Positions 46,573-55,700 of a stretch of 64,000 nt of DNA are shown piece after piece; position 1 is the first letter of the stretch, and each line of letters begins with the position of its first letter. The notes below the pieces were generated by a model, which saw only the letters and a program-made list of their open reading frames with translations, had not been told where the DNA came from and made no database searches. The stretch lies in NCBI RefSeq assembly GCF_030540765.1, contig NZ_JAUOEL010000006.1:186001-250000 (forward strand), in the 5' to 3' direction. Made by a program: the position numbers and the translations under genes. Source of the DNA: Flavivirga jejuensis (GTDB lineage Bacteria; Bacteroidota; Bacteroidia; Flavobacteriales; Flavobacteriaceae).

Positions 46573-47691
46573 CTATTTAGAATTTATTAATTCTGTAATA
46601 CAAACTATATGTCCTCCTTTATCTATATGCTCGTTAAAATCTTCAGGAACATCATTAGTTTCACCTCCTATTACAGTTAATATATCACTATTTATATAGG
46701 TTATTATTTTAGAATCTTCTGTAATTCCTAACGGAAAATTAATATCTTTAATAGAATAATTTTTATAGTTATTTATATAAATATTTTTTGAATTTATATT
46801 ATAGACAAAGCTGTGAAATGCTTTACTAGATTTTATATTTCCGAGTATTAACCCATTAGAAATTATGGGTACAGAAAGCAGATAGCAATAATCTTTTTCT
46901 ATAGATCTACTCATATTTTTCTTATCTGTTTCAGGAAAGTTTAGTTTGCCAAAATCAAAAATATAACTTCTTTCTATTTCACCTGTTTTGGATAGTTGAT
47001 GAACATTATTATCAATTATTCTATTGTATACAAACCCCTTTTCATTTTCTATTAGATGATAATTAAAAACATAGTTCTCATCTACATATTTTGTGTATTC
47101 TAATAAACTTGATGTTTTTTCAAAAGACTTTGAAGTTGTTATGAGTTGATCTCCTTCAAATTGGGAATGATTATATGCAGATAGCCCAAACAAATATTGT
47201 TCGTTATCAAGTAATGTAAATATATCCGTTTCAAAAGGAATTTTTTTATCTTCTACAAAATTTCCTAAAGAATCATACCAATATAGTTTTTCTCGATTTC
47301 CGTCTAATATTATGATGTTTCCTGTATCATTCACATGAAAATCATTAATCGTTGCATATTCTCCTGGGCCATTACCAAATTTACCTATTTTCCTAACAAA
47401 CTTCCCTTCCATATCAAAAACAAGAAGTTTTTTATAATTCTCGTCCATTATATAAATAAAGTTGTTTTTCACCGTGATTTTTGTTATCACACCAAATATT
47501 GATTCAGTAACATAATCTTCTAATTTTATAAATTTTGTTTTTTTTATATATTTTGAAGTTTCTTTAAAATTTTCATTCTCAAGAGAAACGTTAATTACTT
47601 CTCCCTGTATATTATGTTTTTCTACTTTCGTATTACAAGACGATACGAACAAAAAAAGTATCAGAGTAAATAAAAGATGTTTGATTTTCAT
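46573..47691 (-). CDS. 6-bladed beta-propeller lipoprotein, copy 1
   Basis: A 372-residue lipoprotein (lipobox VSSC, Cys19) with a propeller of the NHL-like 6-bladed group. Seen are the KITVKNNFIYIMDENYKKLLVFD strand set, VRKIGKFGNGPGEYATINDFHV (diagnostic GxGPGEY), IILDGNREKLYWYD and similar repeats. It ends CITELINSK. It shares most of its sequence with copy 2 (48052-49182), including both ends. It sits between peptide genes P2 (41 bp upstream) and P1 (77 bp downstream). Such lipoproteins accompany small peptide precursors in Bacteroidota; a binding or sensing role at the membrane is inferred. Confidence 0.86.
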   Translation of the reverse strand: MKIKHLLFTLILFLFVSSCNTKVEKHNIQGEVINVSLENENFKETSKYIKKTKFIKLEDYVTESIFGVITKITVKNNFIYIMDENYKKLLVFDMEGKFVRKIGKFGNGPGEYATINDFHVNDTGNIIILDGNREKLYWYDSLGNFVEDKKIPFETDIFTLLDNEQYLFGLSAYNHSQFEGDQLITTSKSFEKTSSLLEYTKYVDENYVFNYHLIENEKGFVYNRIIDNNVHQLSKTGEIERSYIFDFGKLNFPETDKKNMSRSIEKDYCYLLSVPIISNGLILGNIKSSKAFHSFVYNINSKNIYINNYKNYSIKDINFPLGITEDSKIITYINSDILTVIGGETNDVPEDFNEHIDKGGHIVCITELINSK

Positions 47692-47732
47692 TTATTGTAA
47701 TTTTATTAAAAATAGATATTAAGTTTGATTCA

Positions 47733-47963
47733 TTAATTACAAGAACAATGAGTTGAACCACAATAAGCTGGTCCAAAAGTTCCATCATGACATGGCCCAT
47801 GGTTATTACTAGAACCTTCACCATGAGCTTGTGCACTTTTTAAACTAAAACTAAGTAAATCAACACTATTATTGCTTTTATTAGTATTTGAACTAGTTGT
47901 TAATCCAATAGTCATCATACAAACTAATGTACTTGTTGCCAATACTTTTATTGTTTTTTTCAT
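47733..47963 (-). CDS. secreted peptide precursor P2 (AQA-leader family)
   Basis: A 76-residue precursor. Hydrophobic segment about 6-22, spacer rich in Ser/Asn/Thr, leader signature SVDLLSFSLKSAQA (33-46), then HGEG. The core of about 30 residues has H47, H55, H59, H72 and C58, C68, C73, C75. The cysteine spacing HGPC-x9-C-x4-C-x-C is close to P1 (HGPC-x8-C-x7-C-x-C). It lies between the two propeller genes, 88 bp after copy 2 and 41 bp before copy 1. The 5-prime flanks of P1 and P2 are also alike (AATAACAA.TATAAA before the ATG), which supports module duplication. Confidence 0.76.
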   Translation of the reverse strand: MKKTIKVLATSTLVCMMTIGLTTSSNTNKSNNSVDLLSFSLKSAQAHGEGSSNNHGPCHDGTFGPAYCGSTHCSCN

Positions 47964-48051
47964 TTTATATTGTTATTAGGTTTATATATAAATAATACTA
48001 TCTAATTAGTTATTATTAAAAAATAGATTTTTAAGTGATAAAAAGTTATTC

Positions 48052-49182
48052 CTATTTAGAACCTATTAATTCTGTAATACAAATTATATGCCCTCCAGCA
48101 TCTAGATATTCTTTATATTCATCAGGAAAATTAATATTTATTTCGGCGGCTATTAGAGAAAAGAGACCACTATTTGTGTAGGATATAATCTTTGAATCAT
48201 CGGTTATTCCTATAGGAAAATTAACATCTTTAATTGCATAATTTTCAAAATTATTTAGATATATTTCTTTTGTCTTTATATCATAAATAAAACTAAAAAA
48301 TAATTTTCCAAATTTCAGATTGCCAAACATTAAACCATGAGAAATCAGCGGAACAGAGAATAGATGACAATATTTCTCATTTAAATTTTTTTCGATGTTT
48401 TTCTTTGCTTCATCAGGATAATTGAGGTTTCCAAAATCAAAAGTATACGTTTTTTCTAGTTTACCTGTTTTTGATAATTGATGTACATTATTATCAATTG
48501 GTCTATTATATAAAATACTCTTATCGCCCTCGACAAAATAATAATCAAAACTGAAATTATCATCCACATATTTTGAATATTCAAAAAAAGCATCTACTTT
48601 ATCAAAGGATTTCGTGGTTGTTATAATTTGATTCCCCTCATACTTGTAGCGATTATATGATGCCAATCCAAACAAATATTGATCATTCTCAAGTATTGTG
48701 AAAGTATCGGCTTCAAAAGGATATTTTTTGTCTTTCAAAAATTTCCCAGAGGAATCATACCAATACAATTTCTCTCTATTCCCATCTAAAATAATAGTAT
48801 TCCCTATAGAATCCACATGAAAATCGGTTAAGTTTTGATATTCTCCTGGTCCATTTCCACGTGTACCTATTTTTCTAACAAACTTACCTTGCAAGTCAAA
48901 AACTAATAGTTTTTTATAATTACTATCCATTATATAGAGAAGGTTGTTTTTTACTGTAATTTTATTCGCCATCCCAAATATGGATTCAGCAACATGTTCT
49001 TCTAATTTTATAAGTTCTGTATGGTTTATATATTTTGAAATGTTTTTAACATTTTCGAAGTTAGCTTCATCCAGTAAGACTTTAATTATTTCTCCATGAT
49101 GGTTAGCCTTATCTTTTTTTTTTTCACAAGACAATAAGGTTATAAAAACTGATAGGGTAAAAAATAAATGTTTGATTTTCAT
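48052..49182 (-). CDS. 6-bladed beta-propeller lipoprotein, copy 2
   Basis: A 376-residue lipoprotein (lipobox LLSC, Cys19), paralogous over its full length with copy 1: MKIKHLFFTL start, KLEEHVAESIFGMANKITVK, VRKIGTRGNGPGEYQNLTDF, ILDGNREKLYWYDSSG, RPIDNNVHQLSKTGKLEKTY and the CITELIGSK end. It is transcribed with the peptide genes on either side. Copies 1 and 2 differ most in the middle blades, which may reflect different ligands. Function unknown; see copy 1. Confidence 0.86.
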   Translation of the reverse strand: MKIKHLFFTLSVFITLLSCEKKKDKANHHGEIIKVLLDEANFENVKNISKYINHTELIKLEEHVAESIFGMANKITVKNNLLYIMDSNYKKLLVFDLQGKFVRKIGTRGNGPGEYQNLTDFHVDSIGNTIILDGNREKLYWYDSSGKFLKDKKYPFEADTFTILENDQYLFGLASYNRYKYEGNQIITTTKSFDKVDAFFEYSKYVDDNFSFDYYFVEGDKSILYNRPIDNNVHQLSKTGKLEKTYTFDFGNLNYPDEAKKNIEKNLNEKYCHLFSVPLISHGLMFGNLKFGKLFFSFIYDIKTKEIYLNNFENYAIKDVNFPIGITDDSKIISYTNSGLFSLIAAEININFPDEYKEYLDAGGHIICITELIGSK

Positions 49183-49188
49183 ATGTTA

Positions 49189-49310
49189 TTATTTTATAGA
49201 GGAACTATGATTTATCTTGATAATTATAGTTCCTCTATATGATTCATAATCATCACTACCTTCGCTATAAGCCTGAGTATTTTCAAACTTATACTTAGGA
49301 CATTAACGCT
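49189..49310 (-). pseudogene. relic of an AQA-leader peptide gene
   Basis: On the minus strand one frame reads SVNVLSISLK, matching SVDLLSFSLK of the intact precursors. A shift of frame then continues as NTQAYSEGSDDYESYRGT, matching SAQAHGEGSDHNHGP. The N-terminal half of the leader is missing and a frameshift separates the two parts, so it cannot make a precursor. It directly follows the P3 pseudogene, which suggests a tandem duplicate that has decayed. Confidence 0.55.
49195..49239 (-). other. inverted repeat upstream of propeller copy 2
   Basis: TAGAGGAACTAT (49197-49208) pairs with ATAGTTCCTCTA (49226-49237), about 13-14 bp counting flanking A/T pairs, with a 17-nt loop. It lies 13 nt before the ATG at 49182. 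No T-run follows, so it looks more like a transcript-processing or translation-control hairpin than a terminator. Confidence 0.45.
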
Positions 49311-49325
49311 TTTTTATTTAGACAC

Positions 49326-49546
49326 TTAAAAACAAGAAATATCATTTGTATTCCTACACCCATACCAAAAACTCATTGGGCCATGCCCGTGAGTCCCATG
49401 CTCTCCATGAGCTTGGACACTCTTTAAACTAAGAGAAAGTAAATCAACACTTTCAATATTTGTAATTGTGTTTGAGTTTAATGTCAACCCTACAGCCATC
49501 AAACAAACGAATGCGCTTGCTGCCTATACTTTATTATTTTTTTCAT
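49326..49546 (-). pseudogene. decayed AQA-leader peptide gene P3
   Basis: It begins MKKIIK like P4, but one A is missing after codon 5, and a TTG Leu codon is TAG. In the corrected frame it reads AASAFVCLMAVGLTLN, then SVDLLSLSLKSVQAHGE, then a core GTHGHGPMSFWYGCRNTND with only two Cys (HGPC has become HGPM). Both lesions are clear by comparison with P4 at 49621-49857. Unless there is programmed frameshifting plus readthrough, no precursor is made. A sequencing error could explain the missing A but not the TAG. Confidence 0.7.
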
Positions 49547-49561
49547 TACGTTATTATTATT

Positions 49562-49591
49562 AAATTAAGGGGTTTTTACACCCCTTAATTT
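49562..49591 (-). terminator. hairpin between peptide gene P4 and the P3 pseudogene
   Basis: AAATTAAGGGG (49562-49572) pairs with CCCCTTAATTT (49581-49591), an 11-bp perfect stem with an 8-nt loop, about 30 nt after the P4 stop. The following minus-strand bases are A/T mixed rather than a clean T-run, so it may be a partial terminator that makes P4 more abundant than the downstream genes. Confidence 0.55.
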
Positions 49592-49620
49592 TATTGAAGT
49601 AATTTACTGGTAGACGACTA

Positions 49621-49857
49621 TTAGGAGCAACTATTAGCATTCGCCGCTATGCAGCCACGAATCAACTTTTTTGGTCCATGTGAGTGATTACCAGCATTTT
49701 CTCCATCAGCTTGAGCATTCTTTAAACTAAAATTAAGTAAATCAACACTATTACTATTTGTAGTTGTGTTTAAATTTGTAGTTGTATTTGTTGTCAATGT
49801 AACTGCCATTAAACAAACTAATGCACTTGCTGCCAATACTTTTATTATTTTTTTCAT
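49621..49857 (-). CDS. secreted peptide precursor P4 (AQA-leader family)
   Basis: A 78-residue precursor and the first gene of the peptide array. Hydrophobic segment about 6-22, spacer TTNTTTNLNTTTNSN, leader signature SVDLLNFSLKNAQA (37-50), then DGEN. Its core is different: 28 residues with H58 and H60, a basic stretch KKLIRG and only two Cys (C69, C77). This fits a conserved leader joined to a variable product. It is followed by a hairpin and the decayed copies P3 and relic. The upstream 586 bp contain no gene and probably the promoter of the array. Confidence 0.73.
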   Translation of the reverse strand: MKKIIKVLAASALVCLMAVTLTTNTTTNLNTTTNSNSVDLLNFSLKNAQADGENAGNHSHGPKKLIRGCIAANANSCS

Positions 49858-50443
49858 TATGTTATTGTATTTATATTATTAAAATATTATTTATTACAAA
49901 AGTCTTTTAGGAAATACTACCTTTGCAAAATATTAAACATTCTATTTTTCTTATATAGATTATTTAGTCTAAAAAAACTTAAAAGACTTCCTCTGGGCAT
50001 TTATTGGGTTTATATCATAAGCTCTTTTTTAAGTTAAACAATATGTGATTATATTTTTAATTTTTATAAATGCTTAGAGGTTTTAGCTTTAATCGATTAA
50101 TATGGAAAATTGTCTTACAAATAAAGCTATTTTAAGGGACAAATTCTGACACTTTGTTGCTCAGCTGTAAAAATATTTATTATTTTTTGTACAATAATTT
50201 ATTTTGTAATCTTCCTTTATTGAGCAATTTTATTTCTAAACAAACATTAATAGACCTTTTATATTCAATCAGTCTTCAAGTAAGTTGCTAACCTTGTTAA
50301 TAAGGAAGTTTTAGTTTTGTTTAAATTTATAAATAGAATTAGCTTGACTAGGGAATTGTTCTCCAAAAAACAACTTTAGTTTTATAGAACCATTTAGGGA
50401 TATAAACATTTGATTTATATTTTAAAATAATGGAGTTGTTATG
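49858..50443. other. 586-bp regulatory gap upstream of the peptide array
   Basis: No open frame with coding character on either strand and no peptide-gene relic recognised. It contains one copy of the 18-bp GGACAAATT motif (50137-50154). The minus strand reads GACTTTTG about 30 nt before the P4 ATG, one base off TAnnTTTG, with a TTTTG about 21 nt further up, so a weak promoter is possible there. Confidence 0.45.
50137..50154. promoter_or_regulatory. candidate operator, 18-bp motif copy 1
   Basis: GGACAAATTCTGACACTT matches GGACAAATTTCGTCACTT at 50989-51006 in 15 of 18 positions. The two copies flank the HGWYW lipoprotein gene, and the second abuts the end of the small HTH gene. Binding by that regulator is inference. 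Confidence 0.4.
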
Positions 50444-50896
50444 TTATGATCCTAAGTTTACTATACCAATAACACTATATTTTCCTTTGGTAAAGAGTTT
50501 AATGGTGATGTCCTTATCACTTTCATTTTTCCAATACCATCCATGAGAGCCAATATAAGGAATTGTTATTTTTCCCTTTACACTATTTGAGTTTCCAATG
50601 GCATAACTCTCATCATAGTTTTTTGGGAAATTTTCTTTATTTTCAGGATCACCATGAAAATCATAATATAACGGCGCATTAGATATCCATTTATATTCCA
50701 ACTTTTCGTCCTTGTCAATTTTAAATTTATACTCTAAGTTTTTATTAGCTTTCACTACGATGCTTACAATATTATTAACTTGTTCTAATTTGTGAGTTCC
50801 ATCTGGATTATGTTCATGGCTATGCTCTTTTGTTTTATTATCTATACAAGATGTTATCATAAAGATGAAAATTATACTGAATATTAATCTTGCCAT
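50444..50896 (-). CDS. HGWYW-motif lipoprotein (membrane-anchor family)
   Basis: A 150-residue lipoprotein (lipobox ITSC, Cys17). A His-rich stretch follows the lipid anchor (HSHEHNPDGTHK), then a single beta domain with LEYKWISNAPLYYDFHGDPEN and IPYIGSHGWYWKNESDKDITIKLFTKGKY. The DFHG ... GSHGWYW-N pair is the signature of a family often annotated as transmembrane anchor protein and found near metal-resistance genes in other bacteria (from general knowledge). The His cluster supports metal binding. It lies between the peptide array and the HTH/efflux operon, each separated by a longer gap. Confidence 0.72.
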   Translation of the reverse strand: MARLIFSIIFIFMITSCIDNKTKEHSHEHNPDGTHKLEQVNNIVSIVVKANKNLEYKFKIDKDEKLEYKWISNAPLYYDFHGDPENKENFPKNYDESYAIGNSNSVKGKITIPYIGSHGWYWKNESDKDITIKLFTKGKYSVIGIVNLGS

Positions 50897-50988
50897 AATT
50901 ATATTTTTTTGGTTATAATTTTAAAAATAATAGAATCCATACATCTCATGTAATAATAAAAATCTATAACAAATTTAAAAGGATAAGA

Positions 50989-51006
50989 GGACAAATTTCG
51001 TCACTT
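50989..51006. promoter_or_regulatory. candidate operator, 18-bp motif copy 2
   Basis: GGACAAATTTCGTCACTT, 15/18 identical to the copy at 50137-50154. It lies 92 bp upstream of the lipoprotein start (50896) and overlaps the last 2 bp of the HTH gene. Confidence 0.4.
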
Positions 51007-51208
51007 AACTATTTTTAATATAATATATGTATCTAACTCTGCAGAAATAAATATTATAGCCCTCTTCACGTAAACTAGCTATCATTCTTTTTATAGTTCT
51101 TACACTACATTCATAATCATTTGCTACTTTTTCTAAAGACCGTAATCGTTCTTGTTCAATTAAATAAATCAAGTGCTTTTCCTTTTCTTTTCTTTCAGAA
51201 TATGTCAT
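51005..51208 (-). CDS. small helix-turn-helix DNA-binding protein
   Basis: A 67-residue protein that is almost entirely a winged-helix/DeoR-like HTH: ERLRSLEKVANDYECSVRTIKRMIASLREEG (about 20-50), with the recognition helix VRTIKRMIASLR and a C-terminal wing of aromatic residues. It follows the TolC gene by 33 bp, so it is probably made with the efflux operon. A regulator of this small type could control the peptide array or the operon; the duplicated 18-bp motif next to it is the best candidate site. Confidence 0.75.
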   Translation of the reverse strand: MTYSERKEKEKHLIYLIEQERLRSLEKVANDYECSVRTIKRMIASLREEGYNIYFCRVRYIYYIKNS

Positions 51209-51241
51209 TTGGGTTATATTTTATTCTGTTAATTATTATTT

Positions 51242-52798
51242 TTAATCATCTAAGATGGCATTGAAATCGTGTTTCAAATTAGTATCGTTTATAAAATTAA
51301 AAAGTGTTAGTTGTTGTACTTCATAATAGAGCGTCCAATAACTCTGCAAACTTTGTATATAATTTTCAGTGGCTAATTGCCATGCCTGTCTAGAACTGCT
51401 TAGGTTCAATAAATCTACTTGACCAGACAAAAATCGTTTTTCAGTTATTCTATAAGATTCTCTTGAAATTTCGCTAGTCCGTAATGTACCCAGCACCAAT
51501 TCTTTTTGAAGGTTAAAATCGTTAACCTTTATAGTGATATTTTGTTTATAAGTGTCTTTATCCTGTTGCAGTTCAATATCAACAACATCTTTATTCATTT
51601 TTGCGGTTTTAATATTCCCTTTTCGTTCGCCCCAATCTAGAATGGGAATATTTAATTGAATAGCAACCATTTGCTGTTCTAAAAAATTACCGTAAACCGC
51701 ATTAAATGTATCGGCTTGTTGGTTTAGTCCATAACTAGCGGTTAAGGATAGATCGAAACGGTTTTCTTTTATGGCTTGGTCTAAATCTCTTAGTGCTTCT
51801 ATTTCCCGTAATTTTAAATTTAAAATATCTGGATTGTTAGTATTCGCATAATTAATAGCGTCATTAACATCTATTTGTAAATTTGAAATTAATTCGGGTA
51901 ATTCTGGAACCGTTTTAGAAGGGAGATCATCTCTTAAAAACAATATGAATTCGGCTTCCGCTTTTTCTAAAACTTGTTCGTTTTGAGTTAGGTTTGTATT
52001 CGCATTATACACATCCAACTCTAAATTAAGTAAATCGTCTTTTTCTATAGATCCTATGGTGTAACGCTGTTTACCCATTTTAAATAGTTTTTCAGCAGAC
52101 ACTTTATTTTCTTGTGCTATCTCCATTTTTTTACTGGCTAATGCCCAATTAAAAAATAAACTGACTGTTTTTAAATTGATAGCCTGTAGCTCGTATATAA
52201 AATCTTGTTTTGCCTTTTCGTATTCAAGAGGTGCTGTTTTATGTTGCCATTTAAATTCATTAAAGGCCATTAAAGGTTGTATAAGACCTATGCTAACTGG
52301 AGTTGCATTATAACTCTCATTAGCCAAAGCACCGAAATTTTCTAACCTATTGAAGGTAGAATTTATAAACAAACTAGTTCCCGTAGCCCCTATGTTTTGA
52401 GTCGCTGAAAGATTAGCATAGCTGTTTAAATTTTGTTGCGATCTGTAAACATCTATATTTTGCTCAGAATCATAACGTTGTATCACCGACCTGTTATAAG
52501 TTAATGGGTTTAGGGTTAAATCTACTTTGGGTAATAAACTAGACTCAAATGATTTAAACTCCCAGTAACTTACACCATATTCGCGTTTGGCTTTAAAAGC
52601 GTCCAATGAATTTTTAATGGCTAAATTTAAAACATCATGGAGTGTAACACGTTGCTTGGTTTGTAATGGTATATCAGTTTGTTGTGAAAATGTTACATAG
52701 CTATTTAAAATAAAACAAGCACTGATACCAATTTGTAATATGTTCCAAACAGGTAGCATCCTAAAAAAGCATATATCGTTTAATTTATTTCTTAGCAT
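51242..52798 (-). CDS. TolC-family outer-membrane efflux channel
   Basis: A 518-residue TolC-type channel protein: signal sequence ending VTFSQQ (about residue 40), VTLHDVLNLAIKNSLDAFKAK, long alpha-barrel helices with LKTVSLFFNWALASKKMEIA, EKLFKMGKQRYTIGSIEKDDLL, VAIQLNIPILDWGERKGNIKTAK and ITEKRFLSGQVDLLNLSSSRQAW. ATG 52798 overlaps the RND gene end by 14 bp. An internal ATG at 52759 gives a tidier signal peptide and would leave a 25-bp gap; either start is possible. Last structural gene of a complete tripartite RND operon. Confidence 0.9.
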   Translation of the reverse strand: MLRNKLNDICFFRMLPVWNILQIGISACFILNSYVTFSQQTDIPLQTKQRVTLHDVLNLAIKNSLDAFKAKREYGVSYWEFKSFESSLLPKVDLTLNPLTYNRSVIQRYDSEQNIDVYRSQQNLNSYANLSATQNIGATGTSLFINSTFNRLENFGALANESYNATPVSIGLIQPLMAFNEFKWQHKTAPLEYEKAKQDFIYELQAINLKTVSLFFNWALASKKMEIAQENKVSAEKLFKMGKQRYTIGSIEKDDLLNLELDVYNANTNLTQNEQVLEKAEAEFILFLRDDLPSKTVPELPELISNLQIDVNDAINYANTNNPDILNLKLREIEALRDLDQAIKENRFDLSLTASYGLNQQADTFNAVYGNFLEQQMVAIQLNIPILDWGERKGNIKTAKMNKDVVDIELQQDKDTYKQNITIKVNDFNLQKELVLGTLRTSEISRESYRITEKRFLSGQVDLLNLSSSRQAWQLATENYIQSLQSYWTLYYEVQQLTLFNFINDTNLKHDFNAILDD

Positions 52799-55700
52799 AG
52801 ATTTTGTTTTTAGCTAGGTAATAATAACATAGCGGAATAAAATATAAACTGACTAACGTCCCCAATAGCATACCTCCTATTAAAGCTATGGCCAATGGTG
52901 CTTGTAATTCTGCTCCTAATCCACTAGAAAATAACAAAGGAACAAGCGCTAATATGGTAGTTAAACTCGTCATAAGTATAGGTTTTAAACGGCGTTGCCC
53001 TGCTACCAGAAGGGCTTTCATTAAAGAACAGCCTTTACGTTGCAGTTGAATAATAGTATCTACTTTTAAAATGGAATCGTTAATGATGATACCGCACATA
53101 ACTACAATACCTATCATAGACATTAAATTAATACTCATACCAAATAGTTTTAAAAACAAAAAGGCTCCTGCTAAATCTAATGGGACTTCTATAAGTATGA
53201 TTAAGGGAATTAAAAAAGATTCAAATTGAGAGGCCAAAATAAAGTAGAGTAATACTAAAGAAATAAGCAGTACAATTTTTAATTCACCTATTAATTCTTG
53301 ATTTGAAAAAAAGCGTCCGCTAAAATTAACATCGTACCATTTGTTATTTGATATGATGTCTTTTACCCTGTCCATTGTAGACGCAATATTATTATCATTT
53401 ATTTGCAGTTCTAAAGGAAAATATTCACCTTCCTTACCGCCACTAATAGTTTTTAAATCTTTAGACGTTGCGATTTTAACAAAGTCTTGCACATGAAATA
53501 CGGCGCTATCCTTGGACGCTATCATGGTCTCACTTAATACCGCTTCAATATTTTTTGTGGTGCTCCCTAAAATAACGGGCACAAAACTCTGATTATCTAT
53601 AATGGACACTATTTCTCGTTCATTAAAGGCACTTTTTAGAGTGTTAAATAGCGTATTACTATCCACACCATAAGTCATAAGCTTTTCTTTATCGGCGACT
53701 AACGTCATATAGTCTTGCCATGCAATAGGCTTTAATTCTAAATTATTAAGATTCTGCTGCACCAGATACCACACATTTTGAAGTTGTACGTTTTGAGAAC
53801 TTCCTAAATTTTCAACATGTCTAAGACGTGCTATTAAAGGGGCGTCATCTTCAGAAAATATTAAATTAAAAATGTTATCAACTGCTTTATAGTCATGAAG
53901 CGCTATAGGGTATTTATTAAGTATAAAAGGACTTATATCATTTTGAATTTTGGCTAATGATTCGGGGTTTTTACATTGTAAATAAATAGTGGTTTCAGAG
54001 GTTTTTGCTTCGGTGTCTTTATCTAATACAAATTGTTGGGTTCCTACAAGCGCTGTATGGTTAATTGTATTATCGTCTACAAGCTCTAAGAGTTCTAAAA
54101 CGCGGCGTTTATTCTCTTCTACGTTTATTTGATTATTCCAATCTATTTTCAACAAGGTTTCAGACCTTGAAAAATTAGGCATGGTCGTTTTTGGTAGCAT
54201 CATAAATAATCCTATAGCTACTATTAACAACAGCAAACAAAAACCCCAAGATATCCTTTGTTTACGCATCACCCATCTAAACCCTTTTTCATATAAAGCC
54301 GCATAATCAAGCGTGTTCGCATGGGTAAGAAAACGACTTATACTACCAACTTTTTTTGTGTCTTTAAAATGAAATAAGCGATATAGAACAGGTAATAAAG
54401 TAATGGAAACAAGTAACGATGCGAATAGACCCGTAGTTACTGCTATGGCCTGATCGTAAAATAAAGCACCACTTATACCACTTAAAAAAACCAATGGTAA
54501 AAATACGGCACAGGTTGTTAGCGCAGAACTAAGCAAAGGTTTTAAAACTTCATTAGCACCCAAAATACAGGCTTTTGATAACGACTCCCCTTGTTCTCTA
54601 AATTGTGTAATATTATCGATAACAATAATGGAGTTATCTATCATTAACCCAATCCCTAAAACCAAACCAGAGAGGGAGATGATATTAATAGAAATACCAA
54701 ACAGTTGAAAAAAGAGTAAACAAATAATTATAGATATTGGAATGGTAATACCTATTAATAAAGGGGATTTAACATTTTTTAAAAACAAAAACATAACGCC
54801 AAAGGCTAAAAGGATACCCCATAGTAAACTTTGGAATAAATTATTGATGGCATAGTCTAATAGTTTCGTTTGGTCTCTACTAATGGAAAAATCGATGTTT
54901 GGATAATCTTCCTCTAAATAGTTTAAAAGTGTATTTAAGGAATCTTTCAAATCCCCCATGCGAGCATCACTTTGCTTAATAATAGCCATCGTAATAGCTT
55001 CTTTACTATTAGAAAGTACCAAACCGGTTCTATTTTGCGGATGCTCTAATACTTGTGCTAATGCTTTAAGTTGAAAAAGTCTGTTATTTTTATTGATGTA
55101 AATATTTTCAATCTCTTGAATATTGTTTAATGATGTACCTAAGCGTACATCGTATTGATATTGATTGTCTTTAATCAATAAACTCCCAATTTCTAAATCG
55201 TGTGTTTTAATGGTAGCTTCTAATTCATCCAAACTGATATTTAGAGCACTTAGTTTATTATAGTCTGGGATTATTAAAATCTCTGAAGCAACTAAACCAC
55301 TAACATCTACCATGGCGACTTCACTAATCTGTTCGATGCGTTTACGAATCACATGATTTGCAAACTGGTTAAAATCAACAAACTCTTGCGTTACTGGATA
55401 TAAGTGACTTTGAGAAGATGCTTTTGTTTTTTTAGAATCCGATTTTAAAGTCATATTTAAATAAAACACAGGGATGTCGGTAGCACTGGCTTTAATAACT
55501 TTTGGGCGCTTTATCGTATTTGGGAAACTTCCCATAGCCCGATCAATTTTCTCATTAACTTCAATAAATGAGTAATCTATTTTAGTCCCGTGATTAAAAC
55601 GTAACCTTAGTATGGCCTTTTCACTACTAGTCTCTGTTTTTATATCTTTTAAATGACTTACTTGCATTAAATTTCGACGTAGCTGCTTAACCACAACATC

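Noticed and set aside
47633-47836. Open frame overlapping peptide gene P2 and the end of the propeller start region on the same strand
   Set aside because: Hydrophobic low-complexity translation in a different frame; P2 in the overlapping frame has clear paralogues.
46256-49857. Double-glycine (GG) type bacteriocin leaders
   Set aside because: The peptides have no GG before the core and no C39 peptidase-ABC transporter is nearby; the conserved site is AQA-(H/D)GE.
49918-49925. Exact TACCTTTG (TAnnTTTG) on the plus strand
   Set aside because: It points away from the minus-strand peptide genes and has no -33 element or gene downstream.
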